A stretch of 12,436 bases of DNA from Solibacillus sp045640265. Lineage in GTDB: Bacteria; Bacillota; Bacilli; Bacillales_A; Planococcaceae. The position numbers were made by a program, and so were the translations under genes. Positions 1 through 6,987 of the stretch are shown here, piece after piece (position 1 is the stretch's first letter; each line of letters begins with the position of its first letter). A model generated the notes under the pieces. The model was not told where the DNA came from, ran no database searches, and worked only from the letters and a program-made list of their open reading frames with translations. The stretch covers positions 1 through 12,436 of the forward strand of contig JAZUES010000248.1 of NCBI GenBank assembly GCA_045640265.1, given 5' to 3'.

Positions 1-268
1 ACCCGCTTGTATAAACCAAGTCATACCAACACCCATCCAGAATAACCCGTATGCGCCGAATGCTGTCGTTCCAAATGTATTATTATGCTTCGAGTCTAAA
101 ACCGACGCGTAAAATTGTGCAATCCCGCCTAAACAAATTGCTCAAGGAATAACTAAACTTAAACCGTCTGTCCAACCTAATTTTTGAGTGGAAGCAACAA
201 ACGTAACAATATAAACCAATCGCTGAAGGACCAGCCGTCGAAATTTTTACTTCTTTGAATGAATTCAA
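1..268 (-). pseudogene. Broken acetate uptake transporter (GPR1/FUN34/YaaH, SatP-type), 5' part
   Basis: Reading the minus strand from a likely TTG start at 268-266 (AGGAG at 281-277, 8 bases upstream) gives a short start ending in a PSAIGL motif. The match then continues in another frame from about 207 down: VTFVASTQKLGWTDG, then LGGIAQFYASVLDSKHNNTF and FGAYGLFWMGVGMTW. These are family hallmarks of small six-helix acetate/succinate-proton symporters of the cytoplasmic membrane. Two lesions are visible. A frameshift lies at about 208-214; the family usually has about five more residues here, so roughly 11 bases seem lost. A TGA at 144-142 stands where the family usually has Trp after VIP. 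The rest is well conserved, so the decay looks recent. The gene runs off the window at base 1. It lies divergently from yacL, where disA sits in B. subtilis. Family assignment is fairly sure; the exact substrate is not. Confidence 0.8.
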
Positions 269-575
269 AACGTATTCTCCTATCTTGAGGTCTAGCTTTT
301 CCACTACAGGCGGATAATATACCAAAATAATAAAACCGAACTACAGATTGTTATAATTTTGAAGGAACCTTGTAATTAACGAAAAGATATGATGAAAATT
401 TAACAAAATAATATATGTAAGAATAACGAATTTATTAGAAAAAATTTTGCTGGGATAGCATATTTTATTGTAATACAGTTAAAAGTGTTGCTTTTTGTTT
501 GTAGTGTGAACTTGAGGTTTGTTCGTCGCATGAATAGCGTATTGGATGTATAATTAATCATAGGAGGTGATGTGT
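269..575. other. AT-rich intergenic region between transporter pseudogene and yacL
   Basis: This stretch of about 300 bases holds no convincing gene on either strand. Only the ribosome binding site of yacL (AGGAGGTGA at 562-570) and that of the transporter pseudogene (minus strand, 281-277) are clear. A TATAAT lies at 549-554, but it has no good -35 partner and would leave almost no leader ahead of the ribosome binding site. A second TATAAT at 352-357 likewise lacks a -35. No terminator hairpin with a T-run was seen. Confidence 0.5.
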
Positions 576-1646
576 ATGTTAAAGAGAGTAATTCAAGTAG
601 CATTCTTGTTTATTGGTGGAGCATTAGGTCTTATTTTCTTACCGCCATTATACGAATTTATGAATTTATCACCATGGCTTAATAATCCATATTTTAGCGT
701 TGCGATAGGTGCTGCTTTATTGTTTGTAATGTCGTTTGCATTATCGGACTATTTTGTAAGGCTTATTAACTGGTTAGAGGAATTATTATTTAAACTTCCA
801 GCAGCTGATTTGTTATTTGGTACATTCGGTTTAATTGTAGGGCTAAGTGTTGCGACGTTAGCAGGTGTCGCAATAAATCAAATGAATATTCCCGTTGTAA
901 ATGCCGTTGTCCCAGCGATTTTATCGATCGTTTTAGGTTATTTAGGCTTCCGATTAGGCTTTAGCAAGCGTGATGAACTTCTACAAATGTTTTCAGGGAA
1001 AGCGACTACGAAAAAACGCATAACGGATGTAGTGGGAAATGATACATCCGAACATCACAAATTACTTGATACGAGCGTTATTATCGATGGTCGTATTGCG
1101 GACATTTCAGCAACTGGTTTTGTAGAAGGTATCCTTGTTGTCCCACAATTTGTATTAACTGAATTACAGCATATAGCAGATTCTTCAGATACATTAAAGC
1201 GTACACGCGGTCGCAGAGGGTTAGATATTTTAAGACGCCTGCAAGATGAACGCGCAACAAAAGTATTAATTACGGAAATTGATTTTGAAGATGTTGCAGA
1301 AGTTGACTTAAAATTAGTGCGTTTAGCGAAAAAAATGGATGCACAAATTTTAACGAATGACTTTAACTTAAATAAAGTTTGTGAATTACACCGTGTTCAA
1401 GTATTGAACATTAATGACTTAGCGAATGCTGTGAAACCTGTCGTGATTCCAGGAGAAGACATGCAAGTGGTCGTCATTAAAGACGGGAAGGAACATAATC
1501 AAGGTGTGGCCTATTTAGATGACGGTACGATGATTGTTGTAGAGGGTGGCCGTAGCTATATTGGTCAGGCAATTACTGTGACCGTAACAAGTGTGCTGCA
1601 AACATCGGCGGGACGGATGATTTTTGCGAAGCCAAAAGAAGATTAG
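576..1646 (+). CDS. yacL: Membrane-anchored PIN/TRAM domain protein YacL
   Basis: This is a predicted membrane-anchored PIN-family nuclease-like protein of 356 residues, close to the length of B. subtilis YacL. Four hydrophobic segments lie in the first ~130 residues (starting at VIQVAFLFIGG, then about 40-60, 80-100 and 108-130). A PIN domain follows from about residue 163, with acidic positions in LLDTSVIIDGR (Asp165) and ILTNDFNLNKV. A C-terminal TRAM domain, a predicted RNA-binding fold, occupies about residues 296-352. ATG 576 is chosen because AGGAGGTGA at 562-570 is correctly spaced; the in-frame GTG 567 and ATG 570 overlap that site. It lies 13 bases upstream of ispD and is probably cotranscribed with it. 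RNase activity is inferred from the fold; the physiological substrate is unknown to me. Confidence 0.93.
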   Translation: MLKRVIQVAFLFIGGALGLIFLPPLYEFMNLSPWLNNPYFSVAIGAALLFVMSFALSDYFVRLINWLEELLFKLPAADLLFGTFGLIVGLSVATLAGVAINQMNIPVVNAVVPAILSIVLGYLGFRLGFSKRDELLQMFSGKATTKKRITDVVGNDTSEHHKLLDTSVIIDGRIADISATGFVEGILVVPQFVLTELQHIADSSDTLKRTRGRRGLDILRRLQDERATKVLITEIDFEDVAEVDLKLVRLAKKMDAQILTNDFNLNKVCELHRVQVLNINDLANAVKPVVIPGEDMQVVVIKDGKEHNQGVAYLDDGTMIVVEGGRSYIGQAITVTVTSVLQTSAGRMIFAKPKED

Positions 1647-1659
1647 GAAGTGAAGCATT

Positions 1660-2349
1660 TTGCGTTATGAAGTCGTTTTGCCAGCAGCAGGTAGCGGAAA
1701 GCGTATGGGTGCTGGGCAAAATAAATTGTTTTTACTGTTAGCACAGAAGCCGATTTTAGTGCATACCTTACTTGTTTTTGAACAAGATGAAAATTGCACA
1801 GGCATTTGGCTAGCCGTAAAAGATGAAGAACGTCCATATATTGAATCTTTATTAAAGCAGTATCAAATTTCAAAAGTAAAAGGACTGCCAACTGGCGGAA
1901 CAGAACGTCAGCATTCGGTTCACTCTTGTATTAAAGAGATGAACACCGTAGAAGTTGTGCTCGTTCATGATGCAGCACGTCCGTTTATAACTGTACCGAC
2001 AATTTTAGAACTTACGAAAGTAGCTTATGAAAAAGGTGCGGCCATTGCGGGTGTTCGCGCGAAGGATACGATGAAAATTGTGCATAATGGACTGATTAAA
2101 GAAACGGTGGACCGTGATTCGTTATGGATGATTCAAACACCACAAGCATTCAGATTTGATTTACTAGCAGAAGCTGAGGATGTTGCTGAAAAAGTAGGCT
2201 TTTTAGGAACTGATGAAGCAATGTTAGTCGAGCGCTTAGGACATGACATTCACATGGTAGAAAGCAGTTACGAAAATGTGAAGATGACCACACAGGAAGA
2301 TTTGATTTTTGGCGAAGCAATTTTAAACCGACGTCAAGCAATTCATTAA
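1660..2349 (+). CDS. ispD: 2-C-methyl-D-erythritol 4-phosphate cytidylyltransferase
   Basis: IspD joins MEP and CTP to give CDP-methylerythritol and pyrophosphate, the third step of the cytosolic MEP route to isoprenoids. The 229-residue length is normal. The nucleotide-binding start LPAAGSGKRMGAG is followed by Lys22. VHDAARP lies at about 102-108, KDTMK further on, and TPQAF at 160-164. The start is TTG at 1660, with an AGGAAG-type site just upstream at 1646-1651; no better in-frame ATG precedes the nucleotide-binding motif. It sits next to yacL and upstream of ispF, the usual pairing. A hairpin terminator separates it from ispF, so the two MEP genes here may not be simply cotranscribed. 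Confidence 0.97.
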   Translation: MRYEVVLPAAGSGKRMGAGQNKLFLLLAQKPILVHTLLVFEQDENCTGIWLAVKDEERPYIESLLKQYQISKVKGLPTGGTERQHSVHSCIKEMNTVEVVLVHDAARPFITVPTILELTKVAYEKGAAIAGVRAKDTMKIVHNGLIKETVDRDSLWMIQTPQAFRFDLLAEAEDVAEKVGFLGTDEAMLVERLGHDIHMVESSYENVKMTTQEDLIFGEAILNRRQAIH

Positions 2350-2379
2350 CTTCTTTAGCAATACCTGCTGAAAGAAGTT
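2348..2379 (+). repeat. Inverted repeat overlapping the ispD stop codon
   Basis: AACTTCTTTAGCA and TGCTGAAAGAAGTT form a stem of about 13 pairs with one bulged G and a five-base loop. The stem starts inside the ispD stop codon. There is no T-run behind it, so it is not by itself a classic terminator. It may protect the 3' end or slow polymerase ahead of the terminator that follows. Confidence 0.55.
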
Positions 2380-2391
2380 AATACCTTAATG

Positions 2392-2426
2392 CCTTGAAAA
2401 ATGTTAAAGTTTTTCAAGGTATTTTT
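2392..2426 (+). terminator. Rho-independent terminator after ispD
   Basis: CCTTGAAAAA (2392-2401) pairs perfectly with TTTTTCAAGG (2410-2419) around an eight-base loop. A T-rich tail (ATTTTTATT) follows. The stem is A/T-rich at the loop end, so termination may be partial. Confidence 0.7.
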
Positions 2427-2469
2427 ATTAGAAGTTGATTATACTAAGAATAACTAGACAACAAAAGGT

Positions 2470-2503
2470 AGGTGAAGGCTAGTTTACCTGATGGGTAAGC
2501 TAG
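2470..2503 (+). promoter_or_regulatory. ispF ribosome binding site separated from start by a hairpin
   Basis: AGGTGAAGG (2470-2478) is the only good Shine-Dalgarno sequence, but it lies more than 30 bases from the ispF ATG at 2513. Directly behind it CTAGTTTACC (2479-2488) pairs fully with GGTAAGCTAG (2494-2503), with one G-T pair and a TGATG loop. Folding this hairpin out leaves a spacing of about 9-12 bases. An in-frame TGA at 2504-2506 rules out an upstream in-frame start. Confidence 0.6.
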
Positions 2504-2512
2504 TGAATCATA

Positions 2513-2989
2513 ATGTTTCGAATTGGACAAGGCTTTGACGTTCATGAATTTGCAGAAGGACGTCCATTAATTTTAGGTGGTATTACAATCCCACATGAAC
2601 GGGGACTTTTAGGGCACTCGGATGCCGATGTGTTATTACATACCGTTACAGACGCTGCATTGGGCGCCATTGGTGAAGGTGATATTGGTCGTCACTTTCC
2701 AGATACAGATCCGGAATGGAAAGATGCGGATTCAGCTAAATTGTTAGTTTACATTTGGAAAATGGTTGAGGAGCGCGGCTATAAATTAGGAAATGTTGAC
2801 TGTACTATTATGGCGCAACGTCCAAAAATGGCGCCGTATATTTCTCAAATGCAAAATCGAATTGCGGAACTGTTAAATGCGGAGCCGTCTCAAGTAAATG
2901 TAAAAGCAACAACAACTGAAAAGTTAGGTTTTGTTGGTCGTGAAGAAGGAATCGCGGCTATGGCAACGATTTTACTAATTAAAGCGTAA
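2513..2989 (+). CDS. ispF: 2-C-methyl-D-erythritol 2,4-cyclodiphosphate synthase
   Basis: IspF cyclises CDP-methylerythritol 2-phosphate to MEcPP with release of CMP, the fifth MEP-pathway step; it works as a cytosolic trimer. The 158-residue length is standard. The metal ligands Asp9 and His11 (GFDVHEF) and His43 (HSDADVLLH) are present. So is the C-terminal TTTEKLGFVGREEG signature. The start is fixed by the family N-terminus (MFRIGQGFDVH) and an in-frame stop just upstream. The nearby Shine-Dalgarno is missing and appears to be supplied across a hairpin (2470-2503). The gene is flanked by terminators on both sides. Confidence 0.97.
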   Translation: MFRIGQGFDVHEFAEGRPLILGGITIPHERGLLGHSDADVLLHTVTDAALGAIGEGDIGRHFPDTDPEWKDADSAKLLVYIWKMVEERGYKLGNVDCTIMAQRPKMAPYISQMQNRIAELLNAEPSQVNVKATTTEKLGFVGREEGIAAMATILLIKA

Positions 2990-2996
2990 TTGATTA

Positions 2997-3034
2997 GGCG
3001 TGCGCCAAATTTCGGCGCACGCCACTTTTATTTA
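2997..3034 (+). terminator. Rho-independent terminator after ispF
   Basis: GGCGTGCGCC (2997-3006) and GGCGCACGCC (3014-3023) form a perfect GC-rich 10-pair stem with a seven-base loop. ACTTTTATTT follows. It is the strongest terminator stem in the first half of the window, and it isolates gltX from the isoprenoid genes. Confidence 0.9.
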
Positions 3035-3045
3035 ACGAACTCAAG

Positions 3046-3054
3046 TGGTAAAAT
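3046..3054 (+). promoter_or_regulatory. Extended -10 promoter for gltX
   Basis: TGGTAAAAT carries the TGn extension and a good -10 hexamer, just behind the ispF terminator. The -35 (TTTATT at 3027-3032, 16-base spacer) is weak, as is common with extended -10 elements. The predicted transcript starts near 3061, about 50 bases before gltX. Confidence 0.6.
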
Positions 3055-3110
3055 GAACAAAGTTAAAAGGGTCGAGAATTTTTCTGACGCTAAATTTAGG
3101 AGGCACAATT

Positions 3111-4571
3111 ATGACGAAACCAGTTCGCGTTCGTTATGCACCATCGCCAACAGGATTTTTACACATCGGTGGCGCACGTACAGCTTTATTCAACTATTTA
3201 TATGCAAAACATCACAACGGTACTTTCGTAGTACGCATTGAAGATACAGATATCGAACGTAACGTAGAGGGCGGCGAAGCTTCTCAATTAGATAACTTAC
3301 GCTGGTTAGGAATTATTCCGGATGAGTCTATTGATATTGGTGGTCCATATGCACCGTACCGTCAAATGGAACGTTTAGATATTTACAAAGAGCATGCTGA
3401 AAAAATGCTAGAACAAGGTCATGCTTATAAATGTTTCTGTTCTTCAGAAGAATTAGAAGCATCTCGTGAAGCACAAAAAGCACGAGGCGTAGCAGCACCA
3501 ACTTATGATGGTAAATGCCGTCACTTAACAGCAGAAGAAGTAGCTGAAAAAGAAGCTGCTGGCATCCCGCACACAATTCGTATGCGTGTCCCAGAAAATG
3601 TGACTTATAGCTTCAATGACTTAGTACGTGGGGATGTAACATTCGAGTCAAAAGACATTGGTGACTGGGTACTTGTAAAAGCAAATGGTATCCCTACTTA
3701 CAACTATGCAGTAGTATTAGATGACCACTTCATGGAAATGACACATGTATTCCGTGGGGAAGAGCATTTATCAAATACACCAAAACAAATGATGGTATTT
3801 GATGCATTTGGTTGGGAATACCCACGCTTCGGTCATATGACATTAATCGTAAATGAAGACCGCAAAAAATTATCAAAACGTGACGAATCAATTATTCAAT
3901 TCGTAGCGCAATATAAAGATCTTGGTTATTTACCAGAAGCAATGTTTAACTTCTTCGGTTTACTTGGCTGGTCTCCAGAAGGTGAAGAAGAAATCTTCTC
4001 ACATGACGAGTTCATCAAGTTATTTGATGAAAAACGTTTATCAAAATCTCCGTCGATGTTTGATAAAACAAAGCTTACATGGATGAACAACCAATATATT
4101 AAAAAATTATCACCTGAAGATGTAGTAGCTTTAGCTTTACCACATTTACAAAAAGCAGGCTTACTACCTGAAGAATTAACTGCAGAACAACACGCTTGGA
4201 CTTCAGAATTAATCGGCCTTTACCACGAGCAAATGAGCTATGGTGCTGAAATCGTTGAACTTACTGCCCAATTCTTTAATAATGAAGTTTCATATGATGA
4301 AGAAGCAAAAGAAATGTTAGCTGGTGAAACAGTTCCTCAAGTTATGGCGGCATTAAAAACGCAATTACAAAACTTAGAGTCGTTCGATGCAGCTTCAATT
4401 AAAGCAGCAATTAAAGCTGTTCAAAAAGAAACTGGCGTAAAAGGTAAAAACTTATTTATGCCGATTCGTGTAGCAATCACTGGTGAAATGCACGGTCCAG
4501 AATTACCGAGCTCAATTGCCTTAATTGGTAAAGAAAAAGCAATCGCTCGCGTAGAAAAATTTGTAAACTAG
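3111..4571 (+). CDS. gltX: Glutamyl-tRNA synthetase (class I)
   Basis: GltX attaches glutamate to tRNA-Glu in the cytosol. In Bacillales the enzyme is known to charge tRNA-Gln as well, which GatCAB then amidates; that property is family knowledge, not visible here. The 486-residue length is normal. The class I signatures are the HIGH-type HIGG at 18-21 (after PSPTGFL) and KLSKR at 253-257. A CxC...CxH cluster (Cys108, Cys110, Cys136, His138) looks like the zinc site known from other GluRS. The C-terminal anticodon-binding helical domain is complete. AGGAGG at about 3099-3104 sets the ATG start. The gene has its own promoter, and the following cysteine genes have another, so it is only partly coupled to them. 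Confidence 0.98.
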   Translation: MTKPVRVRYAPSPTGFLHIGGARTALFNYLYAKHHNGTFVVRIEDTDIERNVEGGEASQLDNLRWLGIIPDESIDIGGPYAPYRQMERLDIYKEHAEKMLEQGHAYKCFCSSEELEASREAQKARGVAAPTYDGKCRHLTAEEVAEKEAAGIPHTIRMRVPENVTYSFNDLVRGDVTFESKDIGDWVLVKANGIPTYNYAVVLDDHFMEMTHVFRGEEHLSNTPKQMMVFDAFGWEYPRFGHMTLIVNEDRKKLSKRDESIIQFVAQYKDLGYLPEAMFNFFGLLGWSPEGEEEIFSHDEFIKLFDEKRLSKSPSMFDKTKLTWMNNQYIKKLSPEDVVALALPHLQKAGLLPEELTAEQHAWTSELIGLYHEQMSYGAEIVELTAQFFNNEVSYDEEAKEMLAGETVPQVMAALKTQLQNLESFDAASIKAAIKAVQKETGVKGKNLFMPIRVAITGEMHGPELPSSIALIGKEKAIARVEKFVN

Positions 4572-4583
4572 TAGCCAAATCAA

Positions 4584-4611
4584 TTGATTTTTCAGAAAAT
4601 AACTGTAAAAT
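4584..4611 (+). promoter_or_regulatory. Promoter of the cysteine T-box operon
   Basis: TTGATT (4584-4589), a 16-base spacer and TAAAAT (4606-4611) lie just behind the gltX stop codon. The predicted start near 4618 matches where the T-box leader structure begins. Confidence 0.65.
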
Positions 4612-4617
4612 GAATGT

Positions 4618-4893
4618 ACATTGTATATAGCGGAAAACACGTTGAGAAGGAGAAGTACGTGGCGCATACCTATTAGAGAGGATCATCACTGGCTGAAAGT
4701 GATCTAGGTCAAGGCAAAGCAGAAATGCACCTTTGAGTATTTAATTGAAATTTTAGTAGGTTAAATCGTCTTGTCCTCGTTACAGGACTTCTTTAAGCGG
4801 AAGGAGACTATCGTACTTCTTCAACCAGAGTGGAACCGCGCTAATAAGCGTCTCTGTCACTAATTTTAGTGATGGGGGCGTGTTTATTTTTTT
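4618..4893 (+). promoter_or_regulatory. T-box riboswitch, tRNA-Cys type, with terminator
   Basis: The leader senses uncharged tRNA and allows read-through when charged tRNA is scarce. The T-box core AGAGTGGAACCGCG is at 4827-4840. The probable specifier codon is TGC (Cys) at 4726-4728, in the 3' side of stem I after GCAGAAA. A small stem III is GTCCT (4773-4777) with AGGAC (4784-4788). The antiterminator can form from CAGAG (4826-4830) with CTCTG (4852-4856), plus CGC/GCG. The bulge TGGA (4831-4834) would pair with an ACCA-type tRNA end whose discriminator base is U, as in tRNA-Cys. The competing terminator pairs 4849-4863 with 4866-4880 and is followed by a T-rich run to 4893. All parts seem functional although cysE behind it is broken. 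Confidence 0.92.
4849..4893 (+). terminator. T-box terminator hairpin
   Basis: CGTCTCTGTCACTAA pairs with TTAGTGATGGGGGCG, including several G-T pairs, followed by GTTTATTTTTTT. Its 5' arm overlaps the 3' half of the antiterminator, so the two folds exclude each other. Confidence 0.85.
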
Positions 4894-4921
4894 CCGAAAA
4901 AATGATAAAAGTAGGGGAAAC

Positions 4922-5169
4922 ATGTTTACAATCGGTGCAAATAGTGAAATTGGTGCGGTTTCTGTCGTATTAAAAGAAGTACCTCCAAATGCGACGGTAG
5001 TAGGTATTCCAGGCAAAGCCGTAATGATTGAAGCTATTCGTACAGAGGCAAAAAGACCAGACCACCAAGACATTTCGGACCCAGTTGGCGACCGCTTGAT
5101 TTTTTAGAAAAAACAATTGAACAATTACAACAAGAAATGGCAAGTCTAAAAAAGGAGCAATTACAATGA
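4922..5169 (+). pseudogene. cysE: Remnant of serine O-acetyltransferase (cysE)
   Basis: Intact CysE acetylates serine to O-acetylserine, the first committed step of cysteine synthesis, and has about 215 residues. Here only the end of its left-handed beta-helix and its tail remain: TIGANSEIGAVSVVL, KEVPPNATVVGIPGKAV, then PDHQDISDPVGDR. An AGGGGA site (4913-4918) and ATG 4922 are retained. MF is followed at once by the hexapeptide-repeat segment, which suggests an internal deletion of about 140 codons that joined the original start to the C-terminal third. The catalytic part is gone. Near 5098 a further one-base loss (TTGAT for expected TTGGAT) brings a TAG at 5105-5107. In the restored frame the tail LDFLEKTIEQLQQEMASLKK ends at TGA 5167-5169, overlapping the cysS ATG as ATGA. 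The usual Gly of IGAGSVV is also Val. Confidence 0.9.
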
Positions 5170-6569
5170 GCATTCAAATTTTCAACTCATTATCAAGACA
5201 AAAAGAGCCCTTCGTTCCACTAGAAGAAGGGAAAGTGAAAATGTATGTATGTGGACCTACTGTTTACAACTACATTCATATTGGGAATTCACGCCCTGTA
5301 ATCGTTTATGATACAGTACGTCGTTATTTACAATATGCAGGTTATGAAGTGAAATTCGTTTCAAATTTCACAGACGTAGATGACAAAATTATTAAAGTAG
5401 CAAATGAGTTAGGTGAGGAGACATCGACATTAACAGAGCGTTTCATCGCAGCTTACTTTGAAGATATTACAGCTTTAGGATGCAAAAAAGCGGATGCACA
5501 TCCACGTGTAACAGAACATATGGATGATATTATCGAATTTATTCAAGTGCTAATCGACAAGGGTTATGCATATGAATCACAAGGCGATGTTTACTACCGC
5601 ACACGTAAATTTAATGGCTACGGCAAATTAAGTCATCAATCGATTGATGATTTAAAAGTAGGAGCGCGTATTGAAGCGGGTGAGAAAAAGGAAGATCCGT
5701 TAGATTTCGCATTATGGAAAGCGGCAAAACCTGGTGAAGTAAAATGGGCTACTTCATGGGGTGAAGGACGACCAGGCTGGCATATTGAGTGTTCTGTAAT
5801 GGCACGTGAACATTTAGGCGATACAATCGATATCCATGCAGGTGGGCAAGATTTAACATTCCCTCACCATGAAAATGAAATCGCACAATCCGAAGCGCAT
5901 AATGATAAAACATTCGCGCGTTACTGGATGCATAACGGGTATATCAATATCGACAATGAAAAAATGTCGAAGTCACTAGGTAACTTTATTTTAGTACACG
6001 ATATCCGTCAGCAAATAGATCCGCAAGTATTGCGTTTCTTCATGCTTTCTGTACATTACCGTCATCCAATTAATTTCGCGCAAGATTTAGTGGAAGCTGC
6101 AAAAAATGGGTTAGACCGTATTCGTACGTCTTACGCGAATGTTGAGCATCGTTTAGCAGCATCTGCTGGTTTAGCTGAGGGTAGTGCAGAATGGTTAGAA
6201 AAAATTGCGCAAATAAAAATCGATTTTGAAGAGGCAATGAATGATGACTTCAATACAGCGAATGCGATTTCCATGCTATTTGAATTATCACGTATTGCAA
6301 ATGTTTATTTAAACGAGGCTAATACGGACAAGGAAGTACTACAAGCTATTTTAAATACGTTCGATGTAATCGGAAATGTATTAGGGATTCAAGCAAAAGT
6401 TGAAGCAGGGTTACTTGATGAGGAAATTGAAGCATTAATTGAAGAACGAAATGCTGCACGTAAAAGCCGTAATTTCGCGCGTTCAGATGAAATTCGTGAC
6501 CAGCTACTAAGCATGGATATCGTTTTAGAAGATACTCGTCAAGGGACACGTTGGAAACGAGGACAATAA
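5166..6569 (+). CDS. cysS: Cysteinyl-tRNA synthetase (class I)
   Basis: CysS charges tRNA-Cys with cysteine in the cytosol. The 467-residue length is standard. Cys29 precedes HIGN at 38-41, and KMSKS is at 266-270. The zinc ligands expected from E. coli CysRS are present: Cys29, Cys209 (HIEC), His234 and Glu238 (HHENE). The start ATG 5166 has AAGGAG at 5152-5157. That site lies inside the old cysE reading frame, and the ATG overlaps the old cysE stop, so translation was probably once coupled to cysE. Expression should rise when tRNA-Cys is uncharged, through the T-box at 4618-4893. With cysE gone, this is the first working gene behind the T-box. Confidence 0.98.
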   Translation: MSIQIFNSLSRQKEPFVPLEEGKVKMYVCGPTVYNYIHIGNSRPVIVYDTVRRYLQYAGYEVKFVSNFTDVDDKIIKVANELGEETSTLTERFIAAYFEDITALGCKKADAHPRVTEHMDDIIEFIQVLIDKGYAYESQGDVYYRTRKFNGYGKLSHQSIDDLKVGARIEAGEKKEDPLDFALWKAAKPGEVKWATSWGEGRPGWHIECSVMAREHLGDTIDIHAGGQDLTFPHHENEIAQSEAHNDKTFARYWMHNGYINIDNEKMSKSLGNFILVHDIRQQIDPQVLRFFMLSVHYRHPINFAQDLVEAAKNGLDRIRTSYANVEHRLAASAGLAEGSAEWLEKIAQIKIDFEEAMNDDFNTANAISMLFELSRIANVYLNEANTDKEVLQAILNTFDVIGNVLGIQAKVEAGLLDEEIEALIEERNAARKSRNFARSDEIRDQLLSMDIVLEDTRQGTRWKRGQ

Positions 6570-6986
6570 ATGCAAAAGTTAACACCACATGACGTAATAC
6601 AAATTAATGCATTAGCACTTGCTTATATGGGTGATGCAGTACTTGAACAAAGAATCCGTGAACATTTAATTTTATCTGGAAGAGCGAAGCCGAATACGCT
6701 TCATAAAGAAGCTACAAGCTATGTTTCAGCGAAGGCACAGTCAATGATTGTGCATCGCATGATGGACGAGCAATTTTTAACAGAAGAAGAACTTGCTACA
6801 TTCCGTAGAGGTCGTAATGCAAAATCAGGTTCTGTTCCAAAAAATACAGATGTACGCACATATCGAAATAGCTCAGGCTTTGAGGCGGTTTTAGGAAGCC
6901 TCTTTTTAATCGGAGCACAAGAACGTGCAGATGAAATTATTGACTACGCAATACAAATCGTAGAACAGTCAAAGGGAGTGTCGTAA
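6570..6986 (+). CDS. mrnC: Mini-ribonuclease III
   Basis: Mini-III is an RNase III-like homodimeric enzyme without a double-stranded-RNA-binding domain. In B. subtilis it trims the ends of 23S rRNA precursor in the ribosome assembly setting. The 138-residue protein shows the catalytic helix ALAYMGDAVLEQ with Asp22, the SYVSAKAQ segment, the basic RRGRNAKSGSVPKNTD stretch, and a second acidic motif GFEAVLGSLFL. Its ATG directly follows the cysS stop (TAAATG), and a GAGGA site lies in the cysS end, so the two are translationally coupled. It belongs to the T-box operon. Confidence 0.96.
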   Translation: MQKLTPHDVIQINALALAYMGDAVLEQRIREHLILSGRAKPNTLHKEATSYVSAKAQSMIVHRMMDEQFLTEEELATFRRGRNAKSGSVPKNTDVRTYRNSSGFEAVLGSLFLIGAQERADEIIDYAIQIVEQSKGVS

Positions 6987-6987
6987 A

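Noticed and set aside
549..554. TATAAT before yacL as a -10 element
   Set aside because: No acceptable -35 lies 16-18 bases upstream, and transcription would start at the ribosome binding site itself.
400..603. Minus-strand open frame across the yacL leader
   Set aside because: Low-complexity content from AT-rich sequence; it overlaps the yacL start and has no plausible ribosome binding site that I could see.
2472..2498. Eight-codon leader peptide (GTG start) before ispF
   Set aside because: The start overlaps the only Shine-Dalgarno sequence, and nothing in the short peptide suggests control by a specific codon.
2990..3241. Open frame directly after ispF on the plus strand
   Set aside because: It runs through the GC-rich terminator and into gltX in another frame, with no recognisable protein features.
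4780..5173. Minus-strand open frames across the T-box and cysE remnant
   Set aside because: They are reverse readings of the T-box and the CysE C-terminal segment; the plus-strand assignments explain the sequence fully.
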